Assembly: GCF_001640025.1 (NCBI RefSeq)
Contig: NC_031672.1
Span: 3,472,001 to 3,536,000, forward strand
Length of the DNA: 64,000 bases
DNA from: Sugiyamaella lignohabitans
Taxonomy: Eukaryota; Ascomycota; Dipodascomycetes; Dipodascales; Trichomonascaceae
Direction of reading: 5' to 3'
In this document: positions 34,365-44,536 of the stretch, in pieces
Position numbering within the stretch: position 1 is the first letter of the stretch
Layout of the letters: every line of letters starts with the position of its first letter
The notes under the pieces: model-generated
Told to the model about the DNA's origin: nothing
Seen by the model: the letters and a program-made list of their open reading frames with translations, nothing else
Database searches by the model: none
Made by a program: the position numbers and the translations under genes

Positions 34365-35381
34365 TTAGTCGCGACCGCGACACTCACTGTCGGCCAGATC
34401 ACGGATATAAATAGAGGAGGCAGCAGGCTGGGGCCCATTAATTAGAGGAGCCTCTTTGTACGAGTCGTCACTAGTGCCAATGGCTAGTTTTGTGCCGTCA
34501 AAGTTGACATCAATGGACATGACCGAATGGGCTAATGGTTGGTATTGCTTGAGTCGCTTCTTGGCTTTATAGTCCCATAGACACACGGTGGAGTCCGATC
34601 CAGCAGTGAAAAACGTGCCGTATTTAGGGTGAAATGATAGCGAATTGACTGGTGTGACTGTGTCTATGCCAGCCAGTCGGTCTACAATGCGATGACACTT
34701 GAATGCATACTTCTGAGCCTGTACTTGTGGTGATGGGTCAAAGAACTCGACTGCTACACGACCTTCTATCGAGGTACTTACGTATCCCATTCCGTCGGGC
34801 ATACATCGTACAGTTCGTGTGGGGTATTTCAGGGAACTTTCACGAATTTGAACTGGCTCTTGAATGCTACGGATGTCGTAGATTCGCACCTCACGACCCG
34901 ACATGGCCACTACCAGGTAATTATCAACACTATCCATAGAAAATACTTTACCAGGTAGCGACGTTGAGATGGACCTATCTGTACGGGGATCTGTTTGGTG
35001 TAATGATCTATCCCAAGATCCGGAAATCACAGTCTGAGTTCCTTCATGGTACACAATGGACTTGACAGCAGCTTGATGATCTGGGCCAATAATGGTTTTT
35101 TGGGATGTTTCCAGATCAACTTGATATACACGGGATTCTAAACCTCCAGCAAAGGCTATTGGAGAAGGGCTGGAGCCTTTTTTTTCCCAGGTGCAATCCA
35201 GTAGTGGGGCCTGAAATTTGACTGAGGTCAGCAGATGCCCTGATCCTGGGCCCGACCCAGCATTATAAACACGTAACGTTGTGTCCCATGATGAAACTAG
35301 TAGATGATTGGATCCAGCAGCCGGTGTGAACTGGACTTTTGATATCAGGTCCGCAGGCGCGTTTGCCAGAGTTGTAGCCAT
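34365..35381 (-). CDS. BUB3: Spindle-assembly-checkpoint WD40 protein Bub3
   Basis: Seven-bladed propeller that binds phosphorylated MELT repeats of Spc105/KNL1 and recruits Bub1 and Mad3/BubR1 to kinetochores. 338 aa (yeast 341), single exon. Diagnostic stretches: HLLVSSWDTTLRVYN, VISGSWDRSLHQTDPRTD, YPTRTVRCMPDGMGYVSTS, IEGRVAVEFFDPSP, KYAFKCHR and VNSLSFHPKYGTFFTAGSD. The ATG at 35381 gives the expected short N-terminus before the first blade. Confidence 0.95.
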   Translation of the reverse strand: MATTLANAPADLISKVQFTPAAGSNHLLVSSWDTTLRVYNAGSGPGSGHLLTSVKFQAPLLDCTWEKKGSSPSPIAFAGGLESRVYQVDLETSQKTIIGPDHQAAVKSIVYHEGTQTVISGSWDRSLHQTDPRTDRSISTSLPGKVFSMDSVDNYLVVAMSGREVRIYDIRSIQEPVQIRESSLKYPTRTVRCMPDGMGYVSTSIEGRVAVEFFDPSPQVQAQKYAFKCHRIVDRLAGIDTVTPVNSLSFHPKYGTFFTAGSDSTVCLWDYKAKKRLKQYQPLAHSVMSIDVNFDGTKLAIGTSDDSYKEAPLINGPQPAASSIYIRDLADSECRGRD

Positions 35382-35848
35382 GTTGATATGTTTCTATTGG
35401 TTGGATGGATGGATGACCACCTGCCAGACCACTAGACGGTGAATATGAAGTAAAGACTCGAGAAAATAAAGCGAAACCACAGAGCTAGACCACTACAGAA
35501 GTCAGACAGAACTCAAAAAAAAGTTTAGACCGAATCAGACAAAAGTGACAACAGCTGTCGGACTCCTACACAGAAGTGAAGATAGCGACGACCGAGGTGT
35601 AACAACAAAAGCACTAGAAATTAAAGCTAAATCACCACAATTACGTCGGTAAGCTAATACGATAAGCTATTGCTACTCAAAACGAGAACAATAAACTAGT
35701 CAAAGGTAGATCTGTCAAGATAACGACAGAGTCGGCAAATCTAATGTAATGTAGAATGAATCCTCAATGTAAACAATCTTGTTATTGACATATGCTGAAA
35801 TATGCGCGAGCGTTTCTACAGCAACACAAAAAAATGAGAGTAAGTATT

Positions 35849-35854
35849 CACATG
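35849..35854. promoter_or_regulatory. CACATG box 1 of the P450 promoter
   Basis: TTCACATGGC. CATGTG half of the Yas1/Yas2 alkane-response element known from Yarrowia; assignment is inference. Confidence 0.35.
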
Positions 35855-36008
35855 GCGCTGCCGCGCCTTTCATATGCACCCATTCATTTATGGCGCGCGC
35901 TATGTTTGAAAGCAATGAAGTCGGTTCGGTGCCAGGATCAGGCGTTTGGCTGTCACTCTTCCGCCCCTAATCGGGAAACCTCTTACCACGTAATTGTCAA
36001 CTTTACTT

Positions 36009-36014
36009 CACATG
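36009..36014. promoter_or_regulatory. CACATG box 2 of the P450 promoter
   Basis: TTCACATGCC, same 9-base context as box 3. Confidence 0.35.
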
Positions 36015-36128
36015 CCACAGAACCCCGCCAATCATTGTTTGGCATTCTTCTCTGCGGGGTATGCGTAAATCTGCAAAGAATATCATCAGGCCCCCGCAAA
36101 TGGCATACTTTAGATTAGATTTTGCATT

Positions 36129-36134
36129 CACATG
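36129..36134. promoter_or_regulatory. CACATG box 3 of the P450 promoter
   Basis: TTCACATGCC, about 270 bp upstream of the P450 ATG. Confidence 0.35.
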
Positions 36135-36403
36135 CCATTATCTTCTTGCCGACGGGTCAAACGATAAGCTCATCGGACTTTACTTGGAACTGATCATCAT
36201 GTTTCGTAGCTGTCTTATATAATACATATAATCAGTTAAAATTCACTTTAATTAGCATTTTGTTTTTGTTATAAGTGGACAAACTGGTTTTTATCTGCGT
36301 TGTTTGTAACATTTCAAATTCTAGGTCGTTACTTATATTCGAAGTACTAAAGCCGTTGACCAGTTTGAGTTTGTATTTATCACTTGGACTAGATTTAGTC
36401 AAA

Positions 36404-37993
36404 ATGGTATCAATAATATTAAAGGTGGTCGGTGGCCTTGTTGGCTTTCTTGTTTTACTACTTGTAAGAGAACAGATTGTTGAATTTCAATACAAGAGTA
36501 AAGCTAAGAAGTACGGATGTGCACCTCCACTTACTATCCTGGATAGGCCATTCGGCTTTCCCTCGTTTCTCAAGCTTAGAAAGGCAAATTCCGAAGACAA
36601 TATCTTTTTCTGGGCAATTGATTACATCGAGTCTCTTACTGATAAGTATCGCGAGCCAGGAGTTAGTAAAGATGTCGGACTATGGACCACACGTCACCAA
36701 ACAACTTTCGATATGAATATTCTTACTGTCGATCCAGAGAATATCAAGTCGGTTTTGGCGACAAACTTCAAGGACTATTCCTTGGGAATTCGTTACCAAC
36801 AATTACTTCCTCTTCTTGGAAATGGTATTTTCACTCTTAGTGGTGAGGGCTGGAAGCACTCAAGAGCCATGCTTCGTCCTCAATTTTCCCGTGATCAAGT
36901 ATCCCAATTGGAATCTCTTCAAGACCATGTTGGTACTTTGATTGACATCTTCAAGACCAAAAGCCGTGGTGGTAACTTTTTTGATGCCCAAGTGCATTTC
37001 CATGAGTTGACTATGGATACTGCTACCGAATTCTTGTTCGGAGAGAGTGTTGATTCACTCCATGATTCTCAGCGTCGTGTTCAAGGTCCTACTCGTCTTG
37101 TATCTGCATCTGAGTTTGCTTCTGCTTTCCAATACTGTCTGGCCAAGTTGTCACTTCGTACCCATTGTGGTCCTCTCTACTTCCTCATTGACTCGTTTGA
37201 ATTCCGTAAGAGAATCTCCATTTGTCACAATTTCGTTGACTACTTTGTCTACAAAGCTTTGGAAAGACCTCAAACTACCGAAAAGGACTCTGAAGGATAC
37301 GTGTTTATTCATGAGCTGGCCAAGGAGACTCGTGACCCCTTGGTAATCCGTCAACAATGTCTTAATATTCTTCTCGCCGGCCGAGATACTACTGCTTCAC
37401 TGTTATCATTCTTAACCTACTATTTGGCCCGTGACAAGCGTGTTTGGAACAAGCTGCGGGAGGCTGTCCTGGCTGAATTCGGTGAAACCCCTGATTCCCT
37501 CAGTTTCGAGTCGCTCAAGAGATGTACCTATCTCAATCATGTTATTAATGAGATGCTACGTCTGCATGCTATTGTACCTCTTAACTTTAGAACTGCCATC
37601 GTCGATACAGTCCTACCCAGAGGTGGTGGCCCAGATCAAAGCAAGCCTATCTTTGTTCCCAAGGGAACAAAGGTGGTTTATTCTATTTTTGTTACACAAC
37701 GTATGAAGGCGCTCTGGGGAGAAGATGCCGCTGAATTCAGACCTGAGAGATGGGCTGAAGGTACAACTCACACTTGGGACTACCTTCCATTTAACGGTGG
37801 TCCCAGAATCTGTTTGGGTCAACAATTTGCACTCACTGAAATCGGATTTACAACTGTTAGAATCTGCCAAGAATTTAAGGACATTATTTTCACTGGTTCT
37901 CCTTCATATCACAAATTGCCTCAATCCACTGGGCTTACTATTTCTGTAGCAAATGGTGTCAACGTATCTTTTGTCCCAGTAGACGAAAAATAG
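36404..37993 (+). CDS. CYP52-type cytochrome P450 (alkane/fatty-acid omega-hydroxylase)
   Basis: ER-anchored monooxygenase predicted to hydroxylate the terminal carbon of alkanes or fatty acids. 529 aa from the ATG at 36404, which is followed directly by one N-terminal membrane anchor (VVGGLVGFLVLLLV). An upstream TTG-initiated extension is not credible. The heme-binding loop FNGGPRICLGQQFALTE has its Cys at residue 470. The I-helix motif AGRDTTA is near 325 and the ExxR motif reads EMLR. FTLSGEGWKHSRAMLRPQFS is the characteristic CYP52 C-helix region. Neighbours downstream are two biotin biosynthesis genes; a functional link is inference. Single exon. CYP52 families are usually multigene, so orthology is unknown. 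Confidence 0.92.
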   Translation: MVSIILKVVGGLVGFLVLLLVREQIVEFQYKSKAKKYGCAPPLTILDRPFGFPSFLKLRKANSEDNIFFWAIDYIESLTDKYREPGVSKDVGLWTTRHQTTFDMNILTVDPENIKSVLATNFKDYSLGIRYQQLLPLLGNGIFTLSGEGWKHSRAMLRPQFSRDQVSQLESLQDHVGTLIDIFKTKSRGGNFFDAQVHFHELTMDTATEFLFGESVDSLHDSQRRVQGPTRLVSASEFASAFQYCLAKLSLRTHCGPLYFLIDSFEFRKRISICHNFVDYFVYKALERPQTTEKDSEGYVFIHELAKETRDPLVIRQQCLNILLAGRDTTASLLSFLTYYLARDKRVWNKLREAVLAEFGETPDSLSFESLKRCTYLNHVINEMLRLHAIVPLNFRTAIVDTVLPRGGGPDQSKPIFVPKGTKVVYSIFVTQRMKALWGEDAAEFRPERWAEGTTHTWDYLPFNGGPRICLGQQFALTEIGFTTVRICQEFKDIIFTGSPSYHKLPQSTGLTISVANGVNVSFVPVDEK

Positions 37994-38254
37994 GCATGAT
38001 TGCTTTTATGTTTATAGTGATTTATTTGTTTTAATGATTTAAGCGGTGAAACTTATTTTATCTTTGTTGAAGTAAACAACCACTTGGGTGAGACAGCAAG
38101 TGGGGTTAGGAGTTCTCAACGAGTCATGCCGTGACTCGTTGACTCGGAGTCATCTGCTGATCATTAGTTTCTTTTTATAGCAAAATGCTGCAATAAAAAG
38201 AGACTGTGGCCAACTGTGACTATCTTTTTGCCTTCACCACAAACTACTTGATAT

Positions 38255-39499
38255 ATGACGCTCTTAGAACAACAATTCCAGCAGGCTTTGACAAAGCGAC
38301 AACAGAAGTCGACTCTGCGGAAACTAACTGTGGCTAAGCCTAACCACGTTGACTTTTCAAGCAATGACTATCTCTCCTTGGTAGACTGTCCGTCGCTGCA
38401 TGATATATTTCGACATGAGTTAACTCAATGTGGTGGGAAAAATTCCGGAATTAAACTCGGAGGTGGTGGTTCCCGCCTGCTGGATGGAAATTCCACCTAT
38501 GCCGAGCAGCTTGAGCGTGAGATTGCCCACTTTCACAATGCTCCGACCTGCCTCTTATTTAATTCCGGCTTTGATGCTAATGTTGGCTTTTTCTCTTGTG
38601 TTGCCCAGCCCGGTGATATCATTGTTTATGATGAATATATTCATGCAAGTGTACATGATGGTATGAGACTCTCACGGGCATCTCAAAGGCTGTCTTTTGA
38701 TCACAACAGTCTGCGATCCTTGTCAAAATTACTTTGCAGGTTAATCAAAGACAATCCGTCACTCAAATCTGGTCGTAGCAATGTGTTTATTGCTGTCGAA
38801 AGCGTTTATAGCATGGACGGTGATGTTGCACCTCTCGCATCACTAGTTGAGCTAATTGAAGACCTGTTTCCTTATTCTAACGCTCACTTAATAGTTGATG
38901 AAGCACATGCTACGGGCGTTTGTGGCTCTGAAGGAAAGGGTCTAGTCAACTCGCTGAAACTTGAACAGAAGGTGTTCGCTAGAATTCATACATTCGGAAA
39001 AGCCCTTGCCAGTGGAGGAGCCGCTATTCTCTGCTCAGAGCTTACCCGACTCTATTTGATAAACTATGCACGACCGCTGATATACTCCACAATGCTTGGG
39101 TTTTACTCATTAGCATCTATAAAGTCGTCATATCGGTTTTTGCAAGAATCACCTGAGGCAACAGGCCGGCGAAACAAGCTTTGGGACTTGGTCTTTCACT
39201 TCCATACACAGCTTCTTAACAGATTTGCTACCTCAAGTCTAATATCATACTCTATTGACCAACCAAGATCATGCATCTTCTCACTACAATGCTTAGAGCC
39301 CAGGAGCTTGGCCAAATTCTGTCAAGGTCATGGATTAATGATACGGCCGATAGTGTACCCCACTGTTCCCAAAGGAAAGGAGCGTGTTCGTGTATGCATT
39401 CACGCCGGAAACACAGAAGAAGAAGTTAATAAGTTGGTATATATTTTAACAGAATGGGCTGCAAAGAAAGCACGTGTTAATGACCATTCCAAACTATAA
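38255..39499 (+). CDS. BIO6: 8-amino-7-oxononanoate (KAPA) synthase with C-terminal SKL
   Basis: PLP enzyme condensing pimeloyl-CoA (or ACP) with alanine to form KAPA, the first committed biotin step. Fold type I alpha-oxoamine synthase of 414 aa. Visible motifs: DFSSNDYLSL near the N-terminus, GGGSRLLDGNSTYAEQLE, LIVDEAHATGVCG (Asp and His contacting PLP) and FGKALASGGA with the Schiff-base Lys at residue 249. The last three residues are SKL, a canonical peroxisomal PTS1 signal, as reported for KAPA synthases of filamentous fungi. Tail-to-tail with the BioDA gene, with 13 bp between stops. The symbol follows yeast BIO6, and orthology is by function only. It could be called BioF. Confidence 0.9.
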   Translation: MTLLEQQFQQALTKRQQKSTLRKLTVAKPNHVDFSSNDYLSLVDCPSLHDIFRHELTQCGGKNSGIKLGGGGSRLLDGNSTYAEQLEREIAHFHNAPTCLLFNSGFDANVGFFSCVAQPGDIIVYDEYIHASVHDGMRLSRASQRLSFDHNSLRSLSKLLCRLIKDNPSLKSGRSNVFIAVESVYSMDGDVAPLASLVELIEDLFPYSNAHLIVDEAHATGVCGSEGKGLVNSLKLEQKVFARIHTFGKALASGGAAILCSELTRLYLINYARPLIYSTMLGFYSLASIKSSYRFLQESPEATGRRNKLWDLVFHFHTQLLNRFATSSLISYSIDQPRSCIFSLQCLEPRSLAKFCQGHGLMIRPIVYPTVPKGKERVRVCIHAGNTEEEVNKLVYILTEWAAKKARVNDHSKL

Positions 39500-39512
39500 A
39501 CATTTTTACACC

Positions 39513-41968
39513 TTAATCGAAATATTTTATAATTTTTGACTCCAGTAACTGAATTGTCTCGTTGGAGGAAGTTTGGCTGGCCATAATATATAGCACATTA
39601 CCCAGTCCCCTTGTATGTACATTCCAACCATCATAAGATCCAGCAAGATATTTCTGAAACTCAGCAGTCACATTTGAAGCATATCCTTAGAAGTGTTAGT
39701 AATCTCGAGCTAAAAGCTAAAAGCTTTGGTTAATGCTTACCTGATACCGAATCCTTTAAAGTAATAGCAAGAACTGATCCAAGGCAGAATACTGAATCAA
39801 CCTCAGATTTCTTTGAAACCTCATTGACAAATTTCTTAGACCACATGCTCCACAAACCCTGTCCAACATCTGCCTGCCAATCCTGCTTAAATGTGCCCCA
39901 CGATTCATCGCGGTCAAGGGAGTACAATGCGTTTAGGGACTCATTGGCCACATTACAACCCACAGGGTGGGCTGTATAGCTGTGTCCATGGAGCAATGCA
40001 TCTGTTTTCTCTGTACTTAAGAAAGTTTTAAAGATCGATTCACTTGCAAGGGTAACACTGAGAGGAACAAGTCCCCCTGTGAGAAGTTTGGCATGAATCG
40101 AGATATCTGGGTCAACCTTAATAAAATCACTAGCTTTCACTCTTCCAAGCCTATAAAGACCAGTGAATACCTCATCAAATATGATAGGCAGGCCAGACCA
40201 GTCGTTCTCATCTCCGCTACCTTTTCCTGAACCAAAGAGCTGTGGACTTTCCCTAACAACTTCAACCAGGGACTTTTGAAACAACGGGTCACTAAAAGGT
40301 TAATAAATGTTTAATATATCAGGTGGTTAAACTTACACTGCCAACATTCCACCTGCCCCTAGAAGAACGGGCTCAAATATTACAGCTCCAAATTTATGTC
40401 CCTGATTTATGAGATCTGTTATCTTTTCCTTAATGTACCTTTTGTAATGTGAGCCATCTCTATTCTCAATATCATATATCTCATCCAAAGAGCTGAAGGC
40501 CGCGCTGGCCCCTAGTTCATTCTGTAAAGACTCTGGAACAACCACCTTCCAGACTCCATTCTTCAAAACTACATTTGGATATTCGAACCAGTAGCCCCTG
40601 TCTTTGTACCACGTTATTTTCTTATTGTACACAGATGGTTCTGTGCAATCCATGGAGCCAATAGTGTCGCCGTGATAACTTCTCTTTAAACCGATTACTC
40701 CAATGTCTTTGTCAGAAACGTCCCATCCATAACGGTCACATGCGGATTTCAAAGCCATTTTAATAGCCACTTCAATTCCTGTGCTCCCGTTATCAGAATA
40801 GAAGACCCGATTGACCCGAGGATTTCCTAGTTTCGAGATAATGTTTTCGGCTAATGAAATAGCAGGTTGATGGATTGTGCTCGCTAGAATTACATGGCCA
40901 TATCTACCCGCTGCGTAAGCGGCAGCAAGAGACAAAGTGGGATTTCCATGGCCCAACCCTTGAGTCCACCAGGATGCTGAGCCGTCAAACGAGGAGTTTA
41001 ACAAGCTGCTGGACTTTCCAGCCTGTATAGAATTGAATGTTTGAAAAGAATCATTATAAGCAGAATCAATGGTGGTGATACTCTTTTCAGGAATGTTTTT
41101 ATGCTGTGAAAAAGGGAACCAAATCGTCTTATCTGCTCTTGAAGCCATATTAGATAAAGATTGGATCCTGTTTTGATGGGATTGTTCCAAGTCATCGAGT
41201 AAAAGCTTTACTGTCTTAGACTCAGCTTCTTGCTTATAGTAGGATTCCAGGTTTTTTCTGTCAATAGCATCGTCGGCATCAACTTCAGGTGGGGTGTTAA
41301 TAGAAACAACTTGACCCACTTTCTTATGGAAATAGTCTTCAAAATACTTGTAATTTTGGTAACGCTCTTCTTTGAAAGAAATTAGTGCTTCAACATCATA
41401 ACCTCTAACATGGAGAGATTCAAATGCAGATATAGTTGACGATATACCACCAAGTTTAGAGTCCGCTACCAGAATGACTGGCAGTCGAAGTGGTCTGTAC
41501 AAATCTGCTTGAGATGTTTTAGACGGGGTTGGCGAGAGAACTCCGCCAGCAGTCTCAGTCAAGATCCATCCATTGTTTGATTTGTCGGCAAATTTTTGAA
41601 AACTGTTGGAAAGCAATTGCAAAATCTTGTTATCTGAAGGGATTGTAAATCCGCCAGATCTTACTGCCAAATGCGGACTAACTGGGTCATTGTATTGGTA
41701 GAGGCATTCCGTTTGAATCGAGGTATTAAACTTGGACAAATGGCTTTACAGTTTGTTAGATTCTTCCACAAAATTAAATTAGTCCAGAAACTTACTTGTC
41801 ATCAGCTTCGGATAATTCACCTGTCGAAATCGGTTTCACATAAAGTACACGGTTGGACCTTGCAAGAGCCTGGCAGAGGACTGAAGCTACTACTGTCTTT
41901 CCTACGTTTGTATTTGCGCCATATATTTGGAAGACCTTCAATGAATCCCAGATAACGGACCCAAGCAT
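39513..41968 (-). CDS. Bifunctional dethiobiotin synthetase / DAPA aminotransferase (BioD-BioA fusion)
   Basis: Fused enzyme for the two biotin steps after KAPA: transamination to DAPA and ATP-dependent ring closure to dethiobiotin. Four exons: 41968-41796, 41743-40337, 40291-39741 and 39685-39513, separated by 52-, 45- and 55-bp introns with GTAAGT/GTAAGC donors and CTAAC or TTAAC branch sites. Total 767 aa. The N-terminal BioD part has the P-loop GANTNVGKT and YVKPISTGE. The BioA part (from about residue 260) has ASWWTQGLGHGNP, FYSDNGSTGIEVAIKMAL and GLKRSYHGDTIG, then VLLGAGGMLAV, IIFDEVFTGLYRLG and HAKLLTGGLVPL (PLP Lys). This is the plant/fungal BIO3-BIO1 (bioDA) arrangement, whereas Saccharomyces has separate BIO3 and BIO4. 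Phases agree across all joins. Confidence 0.94.
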
Positions 41969-42293
41969 TTTTTTTGTCGGAGTGGTTTACAGGAGTGGAA
42001 AATGTGTTCAGATTGAGATTTAAGGATGACTACGAGTCATGATCGGCAGAGTCACTCCATGCATTGTGGCAGCAACCATCAAATACCCAAGTATGGAAAA
42101 GAGTCATGCAGATCTATATGTGCCAAGATTTGCCCATCATTTAGCGGTTGAGTACGGCAAACAGTAATCCCGCTCAACAAATGCAAATACAAAAAACATC
42201 AATTATTTATAGCACAGTTCTAATCAAGTAATTAAATGAATGACATGAATTCAAGGTAAATGTTTACAAGGGTTTTCTATGAGGTGTTCTGTT

Positions 42294-43724
42294 TTACTCA
42301 ATTGGTTGGTCATCCCAAGTGATAAGGCCAGTTTGAGCCTGGATGTCACCCTTATGGTAGTTAAGAGCAGTACTTTGGTTGTAGTTCCAGAAGAATGAAA
42401 GGTATTGAGGATACTCAGGAGGAACTTGACACTCGGTAACATAATCGACTGTGAGGTTTTGGACGATGTTGGTGTAGTCCTTCAAAGGGCACGAGAATCC
42501 AGGACCATTCTGACAATTTTCACGAGGGATCACTGCCTCATTGACCACAGTTCTGACGTATGTACCCTTAGGGAATTGAGAAGTGGCATTACATTCAAGT
42601 CTCTCAAGAACAAGGTGACCGCCCATGGGAACAAAGTTTCCTGACTTATAGATAGAATGAAAGTCAACATGATCAAGAGGTAAATCATTCTTTGGGACAA
42701 AAAGACCAAGGGCGACCAAAACGGGAGTAATATTAGTATCATGACAGAACGAGAAAAATAACTTTCCAGCATTGGGGTCATTCAACAAGGAGAGGGTGGC
42801 ATTAGCATAGACTGACCCAATAGGGAGAGAAATATTAGCACCTGGACCACCACCAGTGCCATAGAAGTAGTTCAAGTCATTATAGTATCCAAAAGTGATC
42901 CACTCTTCGAGGGTAAAAACGTTGAACCAAGGAGAGAAGGGACGACCGTTCAATTCAAAAGGTGCGAGAAGCATAAGGTTGTAAATATCGCTCACAGTCA
43001 AATTGAGTCCAACGTTCTCTCTGTTAAGTCTTTCAGCAGCAACTGCAAACTGCGTCAAGTTGTTCAAATTAGGAGTGGGAGAATCATTGCCGGTGAAACA
43101 GGTAGGAGTAAGAGAGTTAGCACCTTGATCAGCAACCTCAGGAATGATGTTCACATAAGCATTGGTGGAGTAGTTATAGCCAAAGAAACCTTCGCCAAAT
43201 CTTCTAGCAGTCTCAACAATACGCTCATAACCAGATGAAAAAATGGGGACATTCTCACCATTCCAAAGATGACCATATCTTGAACGGTAGACAACACCTC
43301 TGTGGAATCCGTTGAGTAAGCCCGAGTAGGGTCCACTGACAGTTTCCTCTGCCCAAATGTCAGGATTGTCCAAAAATGTCTCCCAAGAATTGGCGAATGC
43401 AAGAGAGCCTACCAAAGTTTTGTTTGAAGCTTTAAGCTTTTTGAAACTACCAACCATTCCCTGTGCGACACTGGGATCTGGATATCTCTCACCATGTCTG
43501 TGAAGCATGATGACTTGAGACACCTCACAACTGGCAGGGGCATCACGATTAATACCATATCCCTCACTGTCACTATAAGGACCGTTACCACCAATGTGCT
43601 TTAAAAGGTTGTAATTATCATAAAATTGCTGGGAGAACTGTTTCTCCTCAAAAATTGGTTGACCCAATTGAGCATTGGCAGTAGCCAATGCAGTAAGAAA
43701 AGCGAGTGTGGAGATGCCAACCAT
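42294..43724 (-). CDS. Secreted histidine acid phosphatase (PHO5/phytase family)
   Basis: Extracellular or cell-wall phosphatase that releases inorganic phosphate from organic esters. 476 aa. Signal peptide MVGISTLAFLTALATANA. Catalytic motif RHGERYP at residues 76-82 (nucleophile His77). Proton-donor motif CHDTN in the C-terminal half (LFFSFCHDTNITPVLVALG). Numerous Asn-X-Ser/Thr sequons (for example NYSTN, NLTVS, NISL, NATSQ) and Cys residues fit a glycosylated secreted enzyme. Length is close to yeast Pho5 (467). Three CACGTG boxes upstream suggest Pho4-type phosphate control. Single exon. Which of the repressible or constitutive family members it equals cannot be told. Confidence 0.93.
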   Translation of the reverse strand: MVGISTLAFLTALATANAQLGQPIFEEKQFSQQFYDNYNLLKHIGGNGPYSDSEGYGINRDAPASCEVSQVIMLHRHGERYPDPSVAQGMVGSFKKLKASNKTLVGSLAFANSWETFLDNPDIWAEETVSGPYSGLLNGFHRGVVYRSRYGHLWNGENVPIFSSGYERIVETARRFGEGFFGYNYSTNAYVNIIPEVADQGANSLTPTCFTGNDSPTPNLNNLTQFAVAAERLNRENVGLNLTVSDIYNLMLLAPFELNGRPFSPWFNVFTLEEWITFGYYNDLNYFYGTGGGPGANISLPIGSVYANATLSLLNDPNAGKLFFSFCHDTNITPVLVALGLFVPKNDLPLDHVDFHSIYKSGNFVPMGGHLVLERLECNATSQFPKGTYVRTVVNEAVIPRENCQNGPGFSCPLKDYTNIVQNLTVDYVTECQVPPEYPQYLSFFWNYNQSTALNYHKGDIQAQTGLITWDDQPIE

Positions 43725-43871
43725 GGTAGAATCCTTAGTTTTTTTTTTTCTGTTTCGTATGGTATACCGGTCAAATCTACAAGCGATAATAGGGGTTATA
43801 TATTGCCCCGCACTTGTTGAGTGATATACAGCATTTTATCCTCTTTACATGATACTAGCTATGATGATATA

Positions 43872-43877
43872 CACGTG
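43872..43877. promoter_or_regulatory. CACGTG box (Pho4-type), proximal
   Basis: About 150 bp upstream of the acid phosphatase ATG; matches the Pho4 core site. Confidence 0.5.
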
Positions 43878-44043
43878 AAGACCAAAGTTCTCACAGTGCA
43901 TGGCAAAGTGTTGGAACAGTTGGAGAACCAGCTGTGCATATTCCTCTTTCCGTATTATCAATACTTTTTCTGTTAAAATCAAAAAGCGTAATAGGTATAA
44001 AAGTCTATTATCAAGATTAGATTTTTCTTTCTAAATTGGGAAA

Positions 44044-44049
44044 CACGTG
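44044..44049. promoter_or_regulatory. CACGTG box (Pho4-type), middle
   Basis: About 320 bp upstream of the acid phosphatase ATG, context ACACGTGCG. Confidence 0.5.
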
Positions 44050-44530
44050 CGTAATCAATAGACTTTTTGTGTCAGACAAGCTCAGAAAATCTTAGCTTGC
44101 ATCTAATCCTGCAGAATCTGATTGCGTCGAGTCAGGCACTGGTAGATCCATATAGTGGGGCTCTTTGTAATTTCTGCACGAATACTGCATAGCCCTGTCG
44201 GACAAAGGTTCCGACGGAAGATCTCCACAAATGATATATTGATTGACCAACGGAACCCGTTTGATCTGATAGTGAGCTTCAACAGTTTTTTGGGTTGAGA
44301 ACAAACTTTAGCTATAGTTATCAGCCCTATAATTATTTTCTGATCGCAATTGAGCTCCTAAGTTACTCGCTGTCAAGGCGCTGCAGACACCACATCCAGC
44401 CACTTATCGTCCTGAACTGCAAAAGGATTACCAGATACTTTGCATATAATTGCTATAATATTGGGACATTAATCAAATATTATTACCATCGGCGTTGTCC
44501 AGATCTCCGACGGCGTCGAATAGTCCAAAA

Positions 44531-44536
44531 CACGTG
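44531..44536. promoter_or_regulatory. CACGTG box, distal
   Basis: About 810 bp upstream of the acid phosphatase; equally about 820 bp upstream of the divergent reductase. Confidence 0.3.

Larger units (their letters stand above)
35382..36403. promoter_or_regulatory. Divergent BUB3/P450 intergenic region
   Basis: 1 kb with no ORF. It carries three CACATG boxes (35849, 36009, 36129), a CTGCGGGGTATGCG motif (about 36053) and a CTGCAAAGAATATCATC motif (36071). The last two also occur upstream of the small ORF at 47168. TATATAATA near 36217 may be the TATA region of the P450. Confidence 0.45.
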
